A stretch of DNA of 64,000 bases from Mycobacteriaceae bacterium (GTDB lineage: Bacteria; Actinomycetota; Actinomycetes; Mycobacteriales; Mycobacteriaceae), in assembly GCA_029977845.1 (NCBI GenBank), contig JAPOKC010000006.1, positions 1 through 64,000 of the forward strand, in the 5' to 3' direction. The position numbers and the translations under genes are program-made. Under the pieces are notes generated by a model. That model had not been told where the DNA came from. It did not search any database and saw nothing but the letters and a program-made list of their open reading frames with translations. Positions within the stretch are counted from its first letter, which is position 1, and each line of letters opens with the position of its first letter. This document shows positions 35,062 to 44,037 of this stretch, piece after piece.

Positions 35062-36519
35062 CTATTTCGTCAGCGCGATGTACTTGATGTCGAGGTATTC
35101 GTCGATACCTTCGAAGCCACCCTCGCGGCCGAAGCCGGACTCCTTGACGCCGCCGAACGGCGCGGCCGGATCCGAGATCACACCGCGGTTGACGCCGACC
35201 ATGCCGGCCTGAATCGACTCGGCCACCCGCAGGGCACGGTCCAGCGACTGCGTGAAGATGTAGGCCGCCAGCCCGTACTCGGTGTCGTTGGCGGCCGCGA
35301 TGCCCTGGGCCTCGGTGTCGAAGCCGACGATCGGGGCCACCGGACCGAAAACCTCCTCCTTGAGGATGCGCGCGTCCGGCGGGACTCCTGTCAGCACGGT
35401 GGCCGGGTAGAAGTTGCCCGGTCCGCCGGGGGCCTGTCCGCCGAGTGCGACGGTCGCGCCCTTCTCGACGGCGTCGTCGACCAGTTCCTGCACCGAGGCG
35501 ACCTGCTTGGCGTTGACCAGCGGGCCGAGCTTTGAAGACGGGTCGAGCCCGTCACCGAGAGTGAGTTCGCCCATCTTCTTGACGAACTTGTCGGTGAAGT
35601 CGTCGAGCAGATCGTTGGCGACGTAGAGCCGGTTGGCCGCCGTGCAGGCCTCACCGCCGTTGCGCATCTTGGCCAGCATCGCGCCCTCGACCGCGGCATC
35701 GACGTCGGCGTCGTCGAACACCACGAACGGTGCGTTCCCGCCGAGTTCCATCGAGGTGCGCAGCAGCGCGTCGGATGCCTGCTTCAGCAGAGCCTTGCCC
35801 ACCCCGGTTGATCCGGTGAAGCTCATCTTGCGCAGCCGGCCGTCATCGATGAGCGCGGTGGTCACCTCGCGGGGCTGATTGCTCGGCAGCACCGATAGAA
35901 CGCCCTTGGGCAGACCGGCGTCGTCGATGAGCTTGGCCAGCAGCATCATGGTCAACGGGGTTTCCTGCGCCGGCTTGACGATCATGGTGCAACCCGCCGC
36001 CAGGGCCGGGCCTATCTTGCGGGTGCCCATCGCCAGCGGGAAGTTCCACGGCGTGATCGCATAGCAGGGCCCGACGGGTTGCTTGGTGACGACGATGCGG
36101 CCGGTACCGGCCGGACTCGGGGTGAAGCGGCCGTGGATCCGCACCGCCTCCTCGGCGAACCATCGGAAGAATTCGGCGCCGTATTTCACCTCGCCCATCG
36201 CTTCGGGCAGCACCTTTCCCATCTCGCAGGTCATCAAGGTGGCGAAGTCGTCGGCGCGCTCGATGATGGCCTCGAACACCGATCGCAGGATCTCTCCCCG
36301 GTCCCGGGCCGGGGTGGCGGCCCACTCGTCGGCCACCGCGCAGGCCGCGTCCAACGCCGTCACCGCATCGGCCGCGTCGGCGTTGGCGATGGACACCAGC
36401 ACTTCGTCGGTCGCCGGGTTGAGGACGTCGAAGGTCGACTTCCCGGGGCGCTCCTCACCGCCGATCCACAGTCCGGTGGGAACCGATGCCAGGATCCGGG
36501 CGATATCTGGTTTAGCCAT
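35062..36519 (-). CDS. NAD(P)-dependent succinate-semialdehyde/aldehyde dehydrogenase
   Basis: The protein has 485 residues. The catalytic Glu lies in MELGGNAPFVVF, the nucleophilic Cys in NGGEACTAANRLYV, and the cofactor-binding FTGSTGVGKAL and ITPWNFPLAMGTRKIGPALAAG are present. Sequence style is that of the GabD succinate-semialdehyde dehydrogenase subgroup. It probably feeds succinate into the TCA cycle. It is divergent from pgi, with 50 bases between starts. Confidence 0.88.
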   Translation of the reverse strand: MAKPDIARILASVPTGLWIGGEERPGKSTFDVLNPATDEVLVSIANADAADAVTALDAACAVADEWAATPARDRGEILRSVFEAIIERADDFATLMTCEMGKVLPEAMGEVKYGAEFFRWFAEEAVRIHGRFTPSPAGTGRIVVTKQPVGPCYAITPWNFPLAMGTRKIGPALAAGCTMIVKPAQETPLTMMLLAKLIDDAGLPKGVLSVLPSNQPREVTTALIDDGRLRKMSFTGSTGVGKALLKQASDALLRTSMELGGNAPFVVFDDADVDAAVEGAMLAKMRNGGEACTAANRLYVANDLLDDFTDKFVKKMGELTLGDGLDPSSKLGPLVNAKQVASVQELVDDAVEKGATVALGGQAPGGPGNFYPATVLTGVPPDARILKEEVFGPVAPIVGFDTEAQGIAAANDTEYGLAAYIFTQSLDRALRVAESIQAGMVGVNRGVISDPAAPFGGVKESGFGREGGFEGIDEYLDIKYIALTK

Positions 36520-36556
36520 GAGTCAATGATCTACCCCATCGGGGCAGGTCTGCGCA

Positions 36557-36562
36557 TAGGGT
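36557..36562 (+). promoter_or_regulatory. -10 box of leaderless pgi transcript
   Basis: TAGGGT lies exactly 7 bases upstream of the pgi ATG at 36570 and no ribosome site is present between. Confidence 0.5.
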
Positions 36563-36569
36563 CTGCGGA

Positions 36570-38207
36570 ATGGATCTGCCATCAGCCTGGGACGCCCTGC
36601 GACGTCACCACGACCAGATCGCCGACAAGCACCTCCGGGAGTTCTTCGCCGAGGACCCCGCCCGGGGCACCGAACTGATGCTGACCGTCGGCGACCTCTA
36701 CATCGACTACAGCAAGCACCGGGTGACGCGTGAGACGCTGGCCCTGCTCGTCGACCTCGCCCGGGCGGCGGGCCTGGAGAAGCGCCGCGACGCCATGTTC
36801 GCCGGCGAGCACATCAACACCTCCGAGGATCGGGCCGTTCTGCACACCGCACTGCGCCTGCCCCGCGACGCCGCCTTGAGCGTCGACGGGCAGAACGTGG
36901 TCGCCGATGTGCACGCAGTGCTCGATGCGATGGGTGACTTCACCGACCGGTTGCGCTCGGGTAACTGGACCGGGGCCACCGGAAAGCGGATCAAGACCGT
37001 GGTCAACATCGGCATCGGAGGCTCGGATCTCGGCCCGGCGATGGCGTATCAGGCGTTGCGCCACTACGCCGACGCCGGGATCTCCGCACGCTTCGTCTCC
37101 AACGTCGACCCGGCCGATCTGGTCGCCAAACTCGACGGGCTCGATCCGGCCACAACACTTTTCGTCATCGCCTCCAAGACGTTCACCACTCTGGAGACGC
37201 TCACCAACGCGACAGCGGCACGCCGCTGGCTGACCGACGCGCTCGGTGACGACGCGGTGGCCAAGCACTTCGTGGCGGTGTCGACGAACAAGCAACTCGT
37301 CGAGGCATTCGGCATCGACTCGGCGAACATGTTCGGCTTCTGGGACTGGGTGGGCGGCCGCTACTCGGTGGACTCCGCGATCGGGCTGTCGCTGATGGCG
37401 GTGATCGGGCGGGAGGCCTTCGCCGACTTCCTGTCCGGTTTCCATCTCATCGACCGGCATTTCGCCACCGCGCCCCTGGAGTCCAACGCGCCGGCGCTGC
37501 TGGGACTGATCGGGCTGTGGTACTCCGACTTCTTCGGCGCCGAAACCCGTGCGGTGCTGCCGTATTCGAACGATCTGGCGCGGTTCGCGGCCTATCTGCA
37601 GCAGCTGACCATGGAGTCCAACGGCAAGTCGGTGCGCGCCGACGGATCGCCTGTGGGCACCTCCACGGGTGAGATCTTCTGGGGTGAGCCGGGCACCAAC
37701 GGCCAGCACGCGTTCTACCAGTTGCTGCACCAGGGCACCCGACTGGTTCCGGCCGACTTCATCGGTTTCAGCCAGCCGACCGATGACCTGCCGACCGCCG
37801 ACGGCACCGGCAGCATGCACGACCTGCTGATGAGCAATTTCTTCGCACAGACCCAGGTGCTGGCGTTCGGCAAGACCGCCGCCGAGATCGTCGCGGAGGG
37901 CACGCCGGCATCGGTGGTGCCGCACAAGGTGATGCCGGGCAACAAGCCGACGACCTCGATCCTGGCCACCCGGCTGACGCCCTCGGTGCTGGGTCAGTTG
38001 ATCGCACTGTACGAGCACCAGGTGTTCACCGAAGGGGTGATCTGGGGTATCGACTCGTTCGACCAATGGGGTGTGGAACTGGGCAAGACCCAGGCCAAGG
38101 CGCTGCTGCCGGTGATCACCGAGGACGCCTCGCCGCCCGAACAGTCGGACTCCTCGACCGACGCGCTGGTGCGCCGTTATCGCGAGGAGCGCGGCCGGGT
38201 CCGCTGA
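36570..38207 (+). CDS. pgi: glucose-6-phosphate isomerase
   Basis: The protein has 545 residues with the Pgi sugar-phosphate loops [17 protein letters not shown] and [13 protein letters not shown], the signature [18 protein letters not shown], the catalytic His in FYQLLHQGT and the terminal [15 protein letters not shown]. It interconverts glucose-6-phosphate and fructose-6-phosphate. The ATG follows a leaderless -10. Confidence 0.97.
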   Translation: MDLPSAWDALRRHHDQIADKHLREFFAEDPARGTELMLTVGDLYIDYSKHRVTRETLALLVDLARAAGLEKRRDAMFAGEHINTSEDRAVLHTALRLPRDAALSVDGQNVVADVHAVLDAMGDFTDRLRSGNWTGATGKRIKTVVNIGIGGSDLGPAMAYQALRHYADAGISARFVSNVDPADLVAKLDGLDPATTLFVIASKTFTTLETLTNATAARRWLTDALGDDAVAKHFVAVSTNKQLVEAFGIDSANMFGFWDWVGGRYSVDSAIGLSLMAVIGREAFADFLSGFHLIDRHFATAPLESNAPALLGLIGLWYSDFFGAETRAVLPYSNDLARFAAYLQQLTMESNGKSVRADGSPVGTSTGEIFWGEPGTNGQHAFYQLLHQGTRLVPADFIGFSQPTDDLPTADGTGSMHDLLMSNFFAQTQVLAFGKTAAEIVAEGTPASVVPHKVMPGNKPTTSILATRLTPSVLGQLIALYEHQVFTEGVIWGIDSFDQWGVELGKTQAKALLPVITEDASPPEQSDSSTDALVRRYREERGRVR

Positions 38208-38250
38208 GGGTCACCGGACGCGGCCACACCGCCGCGCCACGCCACCGTGC

Positions 38251-38296
38251 GTGAAGTTAGCTTCACGCCCGACGTCGCGGGTGAAGCTAACTTCAC
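38251..38296. repeat. perfect inverted repeat of two near-palindromic arms
   Basis: GTGAAGTTAGCTTCAC (38251-38266) and its exact reverse complement GTGAAGCTAACTTCAC (38281-38296) are separated by 14 bases. Each arm is itself almost palindromic (GTGAAG/CTTCAC around TTAG or CTAA), so three alternative hairpins are possible. It lies between the convergent pgi and a secreted-protein gene. There is no T-run, so it is either a non-canonical terminator or a dispersed palindromic repeat. Confidence 0.8.
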
Positions 38297-38306
38297 ACCC
38301 GGGGCG

Positions 38307-38642
38307 TCAGCGGGGGATGTTCAGGCAGCCGATGCCGGGGACGCACCCGCTGACTTCGGTCGGGGTCACCTCACCGCTCGGCCCGCCGGGGATGGACCCC
38401 TCGATGGCATTCGGGGTGATCTCACCGCTCGGCCCGCCGGGGAGCGACCCCTCGATCACATTCGGGGTCACCTCACCGCTGGCGCCATCGGGCGTCGACA
38501 CGGTCACGCCGTCGGGATCGGCGACCACGCACGGCGTGCCGTCGGGGCTCGTACAGGTCGGCGGATCCGCGTAAGCCGGAGCTGCGGCCCACAACACGCC
38601 GCCGGCCAACAGGGCGATCATCATCAGTCTCATGACGTTCAT
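38307..38642 (-). CDS. small secreted protein with 17-residue tandem repeats
   Basis: The 111-residue product has a signal peptide that ends near Ala-Tyr-Ala-Asp, then a mature part rich in Pro, Gly and Thr. A unit of 17 residues with the pattern SGEVTPNxIEGSxPGGP is repeated twice, followed by a partial third copy. Four Cys (two early, two late) flank the repeats and could form disulfides. No function is recognised. I prefer the ATG at 38642; ATGs nine bases downstream or six codons upstream are alternatives. Confidence 0.7.
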   Translation of the reverse strand: MNVMRLMMIALLAGGVLWAAAPAYADPPTCTSPDGTPCVVADPDGVTVSTPDGASGEVTPNVIEGSLPGGPSGEITPNAIEGSIPGGPSGEVTPTEVSGCVPGIGCLNIPR

Positions 38643-38660
38643 TCTCACCGATCCCCGCAA

Positions 38661-39410
38661 TCATGCGAACGGTTTGGTGAACCGCGGCGGCAGCGCCTTG
38701 AGCAGAGCCGCCAGCGGCACCCACGGCCAGCCGGGCACGATCGCACGGCCCCGCTCCTTCTCGATGGCCTCAACCATCTTGGCGACACCCGTCCCGGTGT
38801 CGACCATCAGCATCGTCGACTCCGACTTGGCCGTCATCTCCGACTCGATATAGCCGGGCTCGACGACGGTGACGGCAATGGGGCCGGACGCGTACTCGGC
38901 GCGCAGCGACTCCCCCAATGAGGACAGCCCGGCCTTGCTGGCGGCGTATGCCGCCTTGACCCCTGCGACTCCCTTGTTCCCCAGCACGCTGGAGATCAGC
39001 ACCAGATGACCCGATCCCTGCTTTTTGAAGATCTCCAGTGCGGCCTCGATCTGCACCAGAGCCGAGACCAGGTTGGTCTCGATGGTGGCCTTGTTGGCCC
39101 ATGTCTTGCCGCTGCCCAGCGGCGCACCCTTACCCACGCCCGCGTTGACGATGACGCGGTCGAGCCCACCCAGTTGGTCGGACAGTGCGTTGAAGACCAC
39201 CGGCACCCGGTCGTGATCGTTGACGTCGAGTTCGGCGACCGCCACCGTGATACCCGGGTGCCGGCAGAGCAGTTCCGCTTTGAGCTCCTCGAGACGGTCA
39301 GTGCGCCGGGCACACAACGCCAGGTCGCGGCCCTTGGCCGCGAAGGCACGCGCCATACCTGCTCCCAGCCCGGAGCTCGCACCGGTGATCAGAATCCGCT
39401 GTCGGGTCAT
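38661..39410 (-). CDS. short-chain dehydrogenase (Rv0945-like)
   Basis: The 249-residue product has NADP-type TGASSGLGAGMARAF with Arg-Arg-Thr-Asp after the second strand, NAGVG, catalytic Ser in LISSVLGN and Tyr-x-x-x-Lys in AYAASKAGL. The C-terminal region (WPWVPLAALLKALPPRFTKPF) is hydrophobic and basic and may touch the membrane. Substrate unknown. The ATG overlaps the stop of the glycosylase gene (ATGA). Confidence 0.86.
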   Translation of the reverse strand: MTRQRILITGASSGLGAGMARAFAAKGRDLALCARRTDRLEELKAELLCRHPGITVAVAELDVNDHDRVPVVFNALSDQLGGLDRVIVNAGVGKGAPLGSGKTWANKATIETNLVSALVQIEAALEIFKKQGSGHLVLISSVLGNKGVAGVKAAYAASKAGLSSLGESLRAEYASGPIAVTVVEPGYIESEMTAKSESTMLMVDTGTGVAKMVEAIEKERGRAIVPGWPWVPLAALLKALPPRFTKPFA

Positions 39411-40258
39411 TTCAACAACCTAGACATCCGTCGGTCGGCGAGAACCTTGCCACCGGTCTGACAGGTCGGACAGTACTGAAAGGACTTGTCCGCGAACGAC
39501 ACTTCCCGGACGGTGTCACCACAGACCGGGCACGGCAGGCCGGTGCGGCCGTGCACTCTCAAGCCGGACCGCTTCTCGCCCTTGAGGGTGGCGGCCTGCT
39601 GTCCCACTGAACGCCGGACCGCATCGGTCAGCACCGACGCCATCGCGGCGTGCAATGCCCCGAGCTGGGCGGCGGTCAGCTTGGCCGCCGTCGCAAACGG
39701 TGACAGCCTGGCCGCGTGCAGGATCTCGTCGCTGTAGGCGTTTCCGACCCCGGCGATCACCTTCTGATCGGTGATCACCGTCTTGATCCGGCCGCTGTTG
39801 TGCGCCAACAACTCCCCGAGTTGGGCCTCGGTCACCTCCAGTGCGTCCGGACCCAGCGCAGCGATGCCCGGAACCTTTCCCGGGTCGTCGACCAGCCAGA
39901 CCGCCATCCTCTTCTGGGTGCCGGCCTCGGTGAGGTCGAACCCGCCGGAAGAAAGATGCACCCGCAGCGCGATCAGACCCTTGCCCGGCTTCAACGGCGC
40001 GGGACTCAACACGTCCGACCACCGCAGCCACCCGGCCCGCGACAGATGGGCGATCAGGTACAGACCGTCGGCCTGCAACCCGAGGTACTTGCCCCACCGG
40101 TGTGCTGCGCTGACGGTGCGGCCGTGCAGTGCACCCGTCGGCGGATCGAATGTCTTGAGCACGGAAAGCGACGCGACGTCGAGGCGCTCGATCGTGTGCC
40201 CGACGGCATGCCGACGCAGATGGTCGGCGAGCGCTTCTACCTCGGGAAGCTCAGGCAT
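39407..40258 (-). CDS. Fpg/Nei-family DNA glycosylase, full length
   Basis: The 283-residue product has the catalytic N-terminus MPELPEVEAL (Pro2, Glu3), the helix-two-turn-helix region KVIAGVGNAYSDEILHAARLSP and a C-terminal zinc finger with CPVC and CPTC. It excises oxidised bases and cuts the AP site. In M. tuberculosis the gene at this place (Rv0944) is, as I recall, a short remnant, whereas here every domain is present. It overlaps the upstream holin-like gene by 8 bases. Confidence 0.9.
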   Translation of the reverse strand: MPELPEVEALADHLRRHAVGHTIERLDVASLSVLKTFDPPTGALHGRTVSAAHRWGKYLGLQADGLYLIAHLSRAGWLRWSDVLSPAPLKPGKGLIALRVHLSSGGFDLTEAGTQKRMAVWLVDDPGKVPGIAALGPDALEVTEAQLGELLAHNSGRIKTVITDQKVIAGVGNAYSDEILHAARLSPFATAAKLTAAQLGALHAAMASVLTDAVRRSVGQQAATLKGEKRSGLRVHGRTGLPCPVCGDTVREVSFADKSFQYCPTCQTGGKVLADRRMSRLLK

Positions 40259-40640
40259 TCTCCACGCTGCGGAACGGCATCGAGAACACCCAGCCGACGA
40301 AAGACAACAGAATGGCGGCCCACACCGCGGTCCACCAGAACTTGTCGATCTGCAGACCCCAGTGCGTGGTGTGCTCGGTGATCCACGCGGTGATCCACAG
40401 CATCAGCGCGTTGACCACGACGTGGAACAGACCCAGTGTCACGATGTACAACGGCAGCGACAGAACAGCGACGATCGGCTTGATGAACGCGTTGACCAAA
40501 CCGAAGATCACCGCGACGACGAGCACGATGCCGATCTTCTGCGCGTCGGAATCACCGCCGACGAATTCGATGCCCGGCACCAGGAGGGTGACCACCCACA
40601 GTGCCAGTCCGGTGATCGCTGCGCGCGCGAGGAATGCCAT
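40251..40640 (-). CDS. phage-holin-family (DUF360-type) membrane protein
   Basis: The 129-residue protein has four hydrophobic segments: ARAAITGLALWVVTLLVPGI, VVAVIFGLVNAFIKPIVAVL, LPLYIVTLGLFHVVVNALML and WWTAVWAAILLSFVGWVF. The pattern FGLVNAxIKPIxxxLxLP is that of a widespread bacterial membrane family named after phage holins. No lysis genes are nearby, so a holin role is not implied. GTG or ATG (adjacent codons) may be the start. Confidence 0.8.
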   Translation of the reverse strand: MAFLARAAITGLALWVVTLLVPGIEFVGGDSDAQKIGIVLVVAVIFGLVNAFIKPIVAVLSLPLYIVTLGLFHVVVNALMLWITAWITEHTTHWGLQIDKFWWTAVWAAILLSFVGWVFSMPFRSVENA

Positions 40641-40652
40641 CACACGATCATG

Positions 40653-41387
40653 TCACGGGCGCAGCAGATAGGTGTCCATGATCCAGCCGTGCCGGGCGCG
40701 GGCCTCGGCCCGCAGTTCGGCGATGCCCTCACCCACCTCCCCGACCGTTCCGGCCACCAGGATCTCGTCCGGCGTTCCGAGGTAGGCGCCCCACCAGATC
40801 TGGGTCTGCGGTGCACAACCCAGGAATGCGCAGTCCCCGTCCAGCATCACCACCGCGGCGCCGGTCAGACCCTTCTCCCGCAACTGCCGGCCGGTGGTGA
40901 TCAGCACCGGCTCACCGACATCGTTGAGCGGAATGCGGTGCCGGGCGGTCAGCGCCTGGATCGCGGTGACACCGGGGATCACGTCGTAGCTGATGTCGAC
41001 GTGCTCGGAGACCTGGTCGAGGATCCGCAGGGTGCTGTCGTACAGCGACGGGTCGCCCCAGGCCAGGAACGCCCCCACACCATCGGGACCGAGTTCGTCG
41101 CGAATGGCGTTGGCCCACAACCGGGCCCGCGCGGTGTGCCACTCGGCGACCGCGTTGACGTAATCACCGTCGGCAGAACGGGGCGGGTCGGCCAGTTCGA
41201 CGAAGCGGTAGTCCGGATCGTCGATGAAACGTCGGCAGATCTCGCGACGTTGTCCGACGAGATCGCTCTTCGCCTCACCCTTGTCCATCGCGAAGAACAC
41301 CTGGGTGTCGTTGAGAGCCCGGATCGCCTGATACGTCACGTAGTCCGGATCCCCGGCCCCGATGCCGATCACGTGGATGTGGCGCAT
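40653..41387 (-). CDS. cobF: precorrin-6A synthase (deacetylating)
   Basis: The 244-residue SAM-dependent tetrapyrrole methylase has HVIGIGAGDPDYVTYQAI at the start, the GDPSLYDSTLR loop and DVIPGVTAIQALTARHRIPLN. It methylates C1 of precorrin-5 and removes the acetyl group in aerobic B12 synthesis. The ATG overlaps the stop of the MFS gene (TGATG), so it is coupled to that transporter. No other cob genes are nearby. Confidence 0.9.
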   Translation of the reverse strand: MRHIHVIGIGAGDPDYVTYQAIRALNDTQVFFAMDKGEAKSDLVGQRREICRRFIDDPDYRFVELADPPRSADGDYVNAVAEWHTARARLWANAIRDELGPDGVGAFLAWGDPSLYDSTLRILDQVSEHVDISYDVIPGVTAIQALTARHRIPLNDVGEPVLITTGRQLREKGLTGAAVVMLDGDCAFLGCAPQTQIWWGAYLGTPDEILVAGTVGEVGEGIAELRAEARARHGWIMDTYLLRP

Positions 41388-42565
41388 CAGCGCGCTCCCC
41401 GCGTCAACTGCCGGCCGATCAACACCATCGCGAAGACCGCTCCCACAGACCCTGACACCAGCAACGGCAGCCGGCCGTCGGCGCCCCACAGCAGTCCGGC
41501 CCACAGTCCGGCGAACAGGATCGCCAGGCCACTGCCGCCTTGGAACACACCCTGGGCGGTGGACTGCTGCCCGGAGCCGACGAGCGAGGAGATCCACGCC
41601 TTGCCCACCCCGTCGGTGCAGGCGGTGAAGACGCCGTAGACGCCGATCAGCAGCCAGGCCGTGAGGTGGTCACGGGTCAAACCCAGGCCGATGTAGCCGA
41701 TCGCGAAGAAGACCAATCCGATTCCGAACACGGTCGATCGCGGCAATCGGTCGGCCAGCACGCCGGCCGGATAACTTCCCAGCGCGTACACCAGGTTGTA
41801 GGTGACGTACGCGAGGATCACCGCGACGACATCGAACCCGATCTCATTGAGCCGCAACAACAACAGCGCGTCGGGGAAGTTGACCAGACCGAAGCCCACC
41901 ACGACCGCGGTGACCCTCCAGAACCGCCCCGGTAGTTCGCGCACCCCCGCGAAGATCGGCTGACGTGCCGGGCGGGGGCCGGTCCTCGGCTTCTCGGAGA
42001 CCAATCCGATCAGCAGCACGGAAAGTACGGCGGGCACGATCGCCACCCACAGCAGTGGCGGGATTCGGTGGTCGAGCAGTTCATAACCGGCCAACCCGAG
42101 CAGCGGACCGATGACGGCGCCAAAGGTGTCCATCGTCCGGTGGAAGCCGAAAACCCTTCCCCGCGAGGCGGAGTCGATCCCTTCGACCAGCAGCGCATCC
42201 CGTGGAGCGCCTCGCAGACCCTTGCCGAGACGGTCGACCACCCGCCCGGTCAGCACGCCGGGCCAGGCTCCCGCCGCGGCGACGATGACCTTGCCCAAAG
42301 CCGCCATGCCGTAACCAGTCGCGATCAGCGGACGTTTGGCGAACCGGTCACCGAGTGGACCAACAGCCAGTTTGGTGACCGAAGCCGCGCCCTCGGCCGC
42401 TCCCTCGATGGCGCCGACCACCGCCGGCGGTGCACCTAGAACGGTGGTGAGATAGATCGGCAGCAATGGATAGAGCAACTCGCTCGCGGTGTCCTGGAGG
42501 AACGACACCGCAGAGAGGACCCGCACATTGCGGGTCAACCAGGTCCTGCTCTGTCCGTTCGCCAT
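41387..42565 (-). CDS. MFS transporter
   Basis: The protein has 392 residues and about twelve hydrophobic segments. The MFS loop signature is in GPLGDRFAKRPLIATGYGM (between helices 2 and 3) and is echoed in AGVLADRLPRSTVFGIG (between helices 8 and 9). RVVDRLGKGLRGAPRDALL resembles a drug/metabolite exporter subgroup. Substrate unknown; coupling to cobF suggests cobalamin precursors, but this is only contextual. The frame is open upstream to 42997, but the ATG at 42565 begins the conserved part. Confidence 0.82.
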   Translation of the reverse strand: MANGQSRTWLTRNVRVLSAVSFLQDTASELLYPLLPIYLTTVLGAPPAVVGAIEGAAEGAASVTKLAVGPLGDRFAKRPLIATGYGMAALGKVIVAAAGAWPGVLTGRVVDRLGKGLRGAPRDALLVEGIDSASRGRVFGFHRTMDTFGAVIGPLLGLAGYELLDHRIPPLLWVAIVPAVLSVLLIGLVSEKPRTGPRPARQPIFAGVRELPGRFWRVTAVVVGFGLVNFPDALLLLRLNEIGFDVVAVILAYVTYNLVYALGSYPAGVLADRLPRSTVFGIGLVFFAIGYIGLGLTRDHLTAWLLIGVYGVFTACTDGVGKAWISSLVGSGQQSTAQGVFQGGSGLAILFAGLWAGLLWGADGRLPLLVSGSVGAVFAMVLIGRQLTRGAR

Positions 42566-42619
42566 AATCCGCAAGTCTCTCAGCGCGGCGCGTGAACTGC
42601 TCCGGCACCCATCACCTTG

Positions 42620-42625
42620 TAATAT
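42620..42625 (+). promoter_or_regulatory. -10 box of a leaderless transcript
   Basis: A perfect TAATAT is followed by 7 bases and the ATG of the DUF2231 gene at 42633, without a ribosome site. Confidence 0.6.
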
Positions 42626-42632
42626 TCGCCAA

Positions 42633-43124
42633 ATGTCGACCGTCAACGGCCTGCCCGTCCACGCCTTGCTCGTCCACTTCGTCGTGGTCCTGGCTCCGCT
42701 GACCGCGGTGCTGGCCATCCTGTGCGCCGTATGGCCGGCCGCCCGGCAACGGCTGGTGTGGCTCGTCCTGGCGCTGGCGGTGCTGACCACGGGACTCAGC
42801 CCGCTCACCACCGAGTCCGGCGAGTGGCTGGAGCACCACATCGAGGAGACCGCACTGGTCGAGGAGCACGCGGAGTTGGGCGAAACCATGGTGTTCTTCG
42901 CCCTTGCGCTGCTGGTGGCCGCGATTCTGCTGACCATCCAGCATGTTCGGGCCCATCGGGGCAAAGCGCTCTCGACGGGGCTGTCGGCCGTGGTCACCGT
43001 CTTCGTCGTGGTCGCCTCGGTGGCGACGACGGTTCAGGTGTTCCGGATCGGGCACTCGGGTGCGAACTCCGTTTGGAATGACGCGCTGTCCACCACTGAG
43101 TCTGGCGAAAAAGAAGCCGAGTAA
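42633..43124 (+). CDS. DUF2231-like four-helix membrane protein
   Basis: The 163-residue protein has four hydrophobic helices. It opens with STVNGLPVHALLVHFVVVLAPL, the HxLLVHF pattern typical of DUF2231, in which histidines may bind metal or haem. Acidic stretches (EHHIEETALVEEHAELGE) lie between helices 2 and 3. Function unknown. The ATG at 42633 is fixed by the leaderless -10 seven bases earlier. Confidence 0.78.
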   Translation: MSTVNGLPVHALLVHFVVVLAPLTAVLAILCAVWPAARQRLVWLVLALAVLTTGLSPLTTESGEWLEHHIEETALVEEHAELGETMVFFALALLVAAILLTIQHVRAHRGKALSTGLSAVVTVFVVVASVATTVQVFRIGHSGANSVWNDALSTTESGEKEAE

Positions 43125-43145
43125 GCGCTATCCGCTCCATCAACC

Positions 43146-43163
43146 CGGAACGGGTTTTAGTAT
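43146..43163. promoter_or_regulatory. KstR-like half-consensus box overlapping a leaderless -10
   Basis: CGGAACGGGTTTTA (43146-43159) matches TnnAACnnGTTnnA at all fixed bases except the first. It overlaps TAGTAT (43158-43163), a -10 box exactly 7 bases before the GTG at 43171. Confidence 0.45.
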
Positions 43164-43170
43164 CGGCGAG

Positions 43171-44037
43171 GTGCGATTCACCTTTGCCGAGGCAATGACC
43201 GACCCGAGCTACTACATCCCGCTGGCCAAAGCGGCCGAGAACGCCGGCTATCACGCGATGACGATTCCGGACAGCGTCGCGTACCCGTTCGAATCCGACT
43301 CCAAATACCCCTACACCGCGGACGGCAACAGGGAGTTCCTCGACGGCAAGCCCTTCATCGAGAGCTTCGTGATCGCCGCCGCAATAGGTGCGGCCACCAC
43401 CAAACTGCACTTCAACTTCTTCGTTCTCAAACTGCCGATTCGTCCACCCGCACTGGTGGCAAAGCAGGCCGGGTCGCTGGCTGCGTTGTTCGACAATCGG
43501 CTCGGCCTCGGCGTGGGCACCAGCCCGTGGCCGGAGGACTACGAACTCATGGGTGTGCCGTTCGCCAAGCGCGGCAAGCGAATGGACGAATGCATCGACA
43601 TCATCCGGGGGCTGACATCGGGGGACTACTTCGAATACCACGGTGAGTTCTACGACATTCCCAAGACCAAGATGACGCCCGCACCCACCAAGCCGGTTCC
43701 GATTCTGATCGGGGGCCACGCCGACGCGGCACTGCGCCGGGCCGCCCGCAACGACGGCTGGATGCACGGCGGCGGCAACGAGGATCTCGACGAACTGCTG
43801 GCGAAGCTGAACCGCTATCGCGAGGAGGAGGGAACAGCGGACAAGGACTTCCAGATCCACGTCATCTCGCTGGACGCCTACACCCCCGACGGCATCAAGC
43901 GCCTGGAGGACAAGGGCGTCACGGACGTGATGGTCGGCTTCCGGATTCCCTACATCAACGGACCGGACACCGAGCCGCTGGACGCCAAGATCCGGAACCT
44001 CGAGATGTTCGCCGAGCACGTCATGAGCAAGGTCTAG
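43171..44037 (+). CDS. LLM-class F420-dependent oxidoreductase (Rv0940c-like)
   Basis: The 288-residue luciferase-like barrel opens with VRFTFAEAMTDPSYYIPLAKAAE and shows FFVLKLPIRPPALVAKQAGSL, DNRLGLGVGTSPWPEDY and PVPILIGGHADAALRRAARNDGW. Length and sequence match my memory of Rv0940c. The substrate is unknown. The GTG at 43171 is the leaderless start; the longer frame from 42943 overlaps the DUF2231 gene. The two KstR-box genes at 23240 and 43171 are the same enzyme class. Confidence 0.85.
   Translation: MRFTFAEAMTDPSYYIPLAKAAENAGYHAMTIPDSVAYPFESDSKYPYTADGNREFLDGKPFIESFVIAAAIGAATTKLHFNFFVLKLPIRPPALVAKQAGSLAALFDNRLGLGVGTSPWPEDYELMGVPFAKRGKRMDECIDIIRGLTSGDYFEYHGEFYDIPKTKMTPAPTKPVPILIGGHADAALRRAARNDGWMHGGGNEDLDELLAKLNRYREEEGTADKDFQIHVISLDAYTPDGIKRLEDKGVTDVMVGFRIPYINGPDTEPLDAKIRNLEMFAEHVMSKV

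Noticed and set aside
36582..38066. Minus-strand open frame of 494 codons
   Set aside because: Shadow of pgi in high-GC DNA; no signal, motif or ribosome site.
40251..40640. Phage lysis holin
   Set aside because: The family name is historical; no endolysin or phage gene is nearby and the protein sits in a DNA-repair operon.
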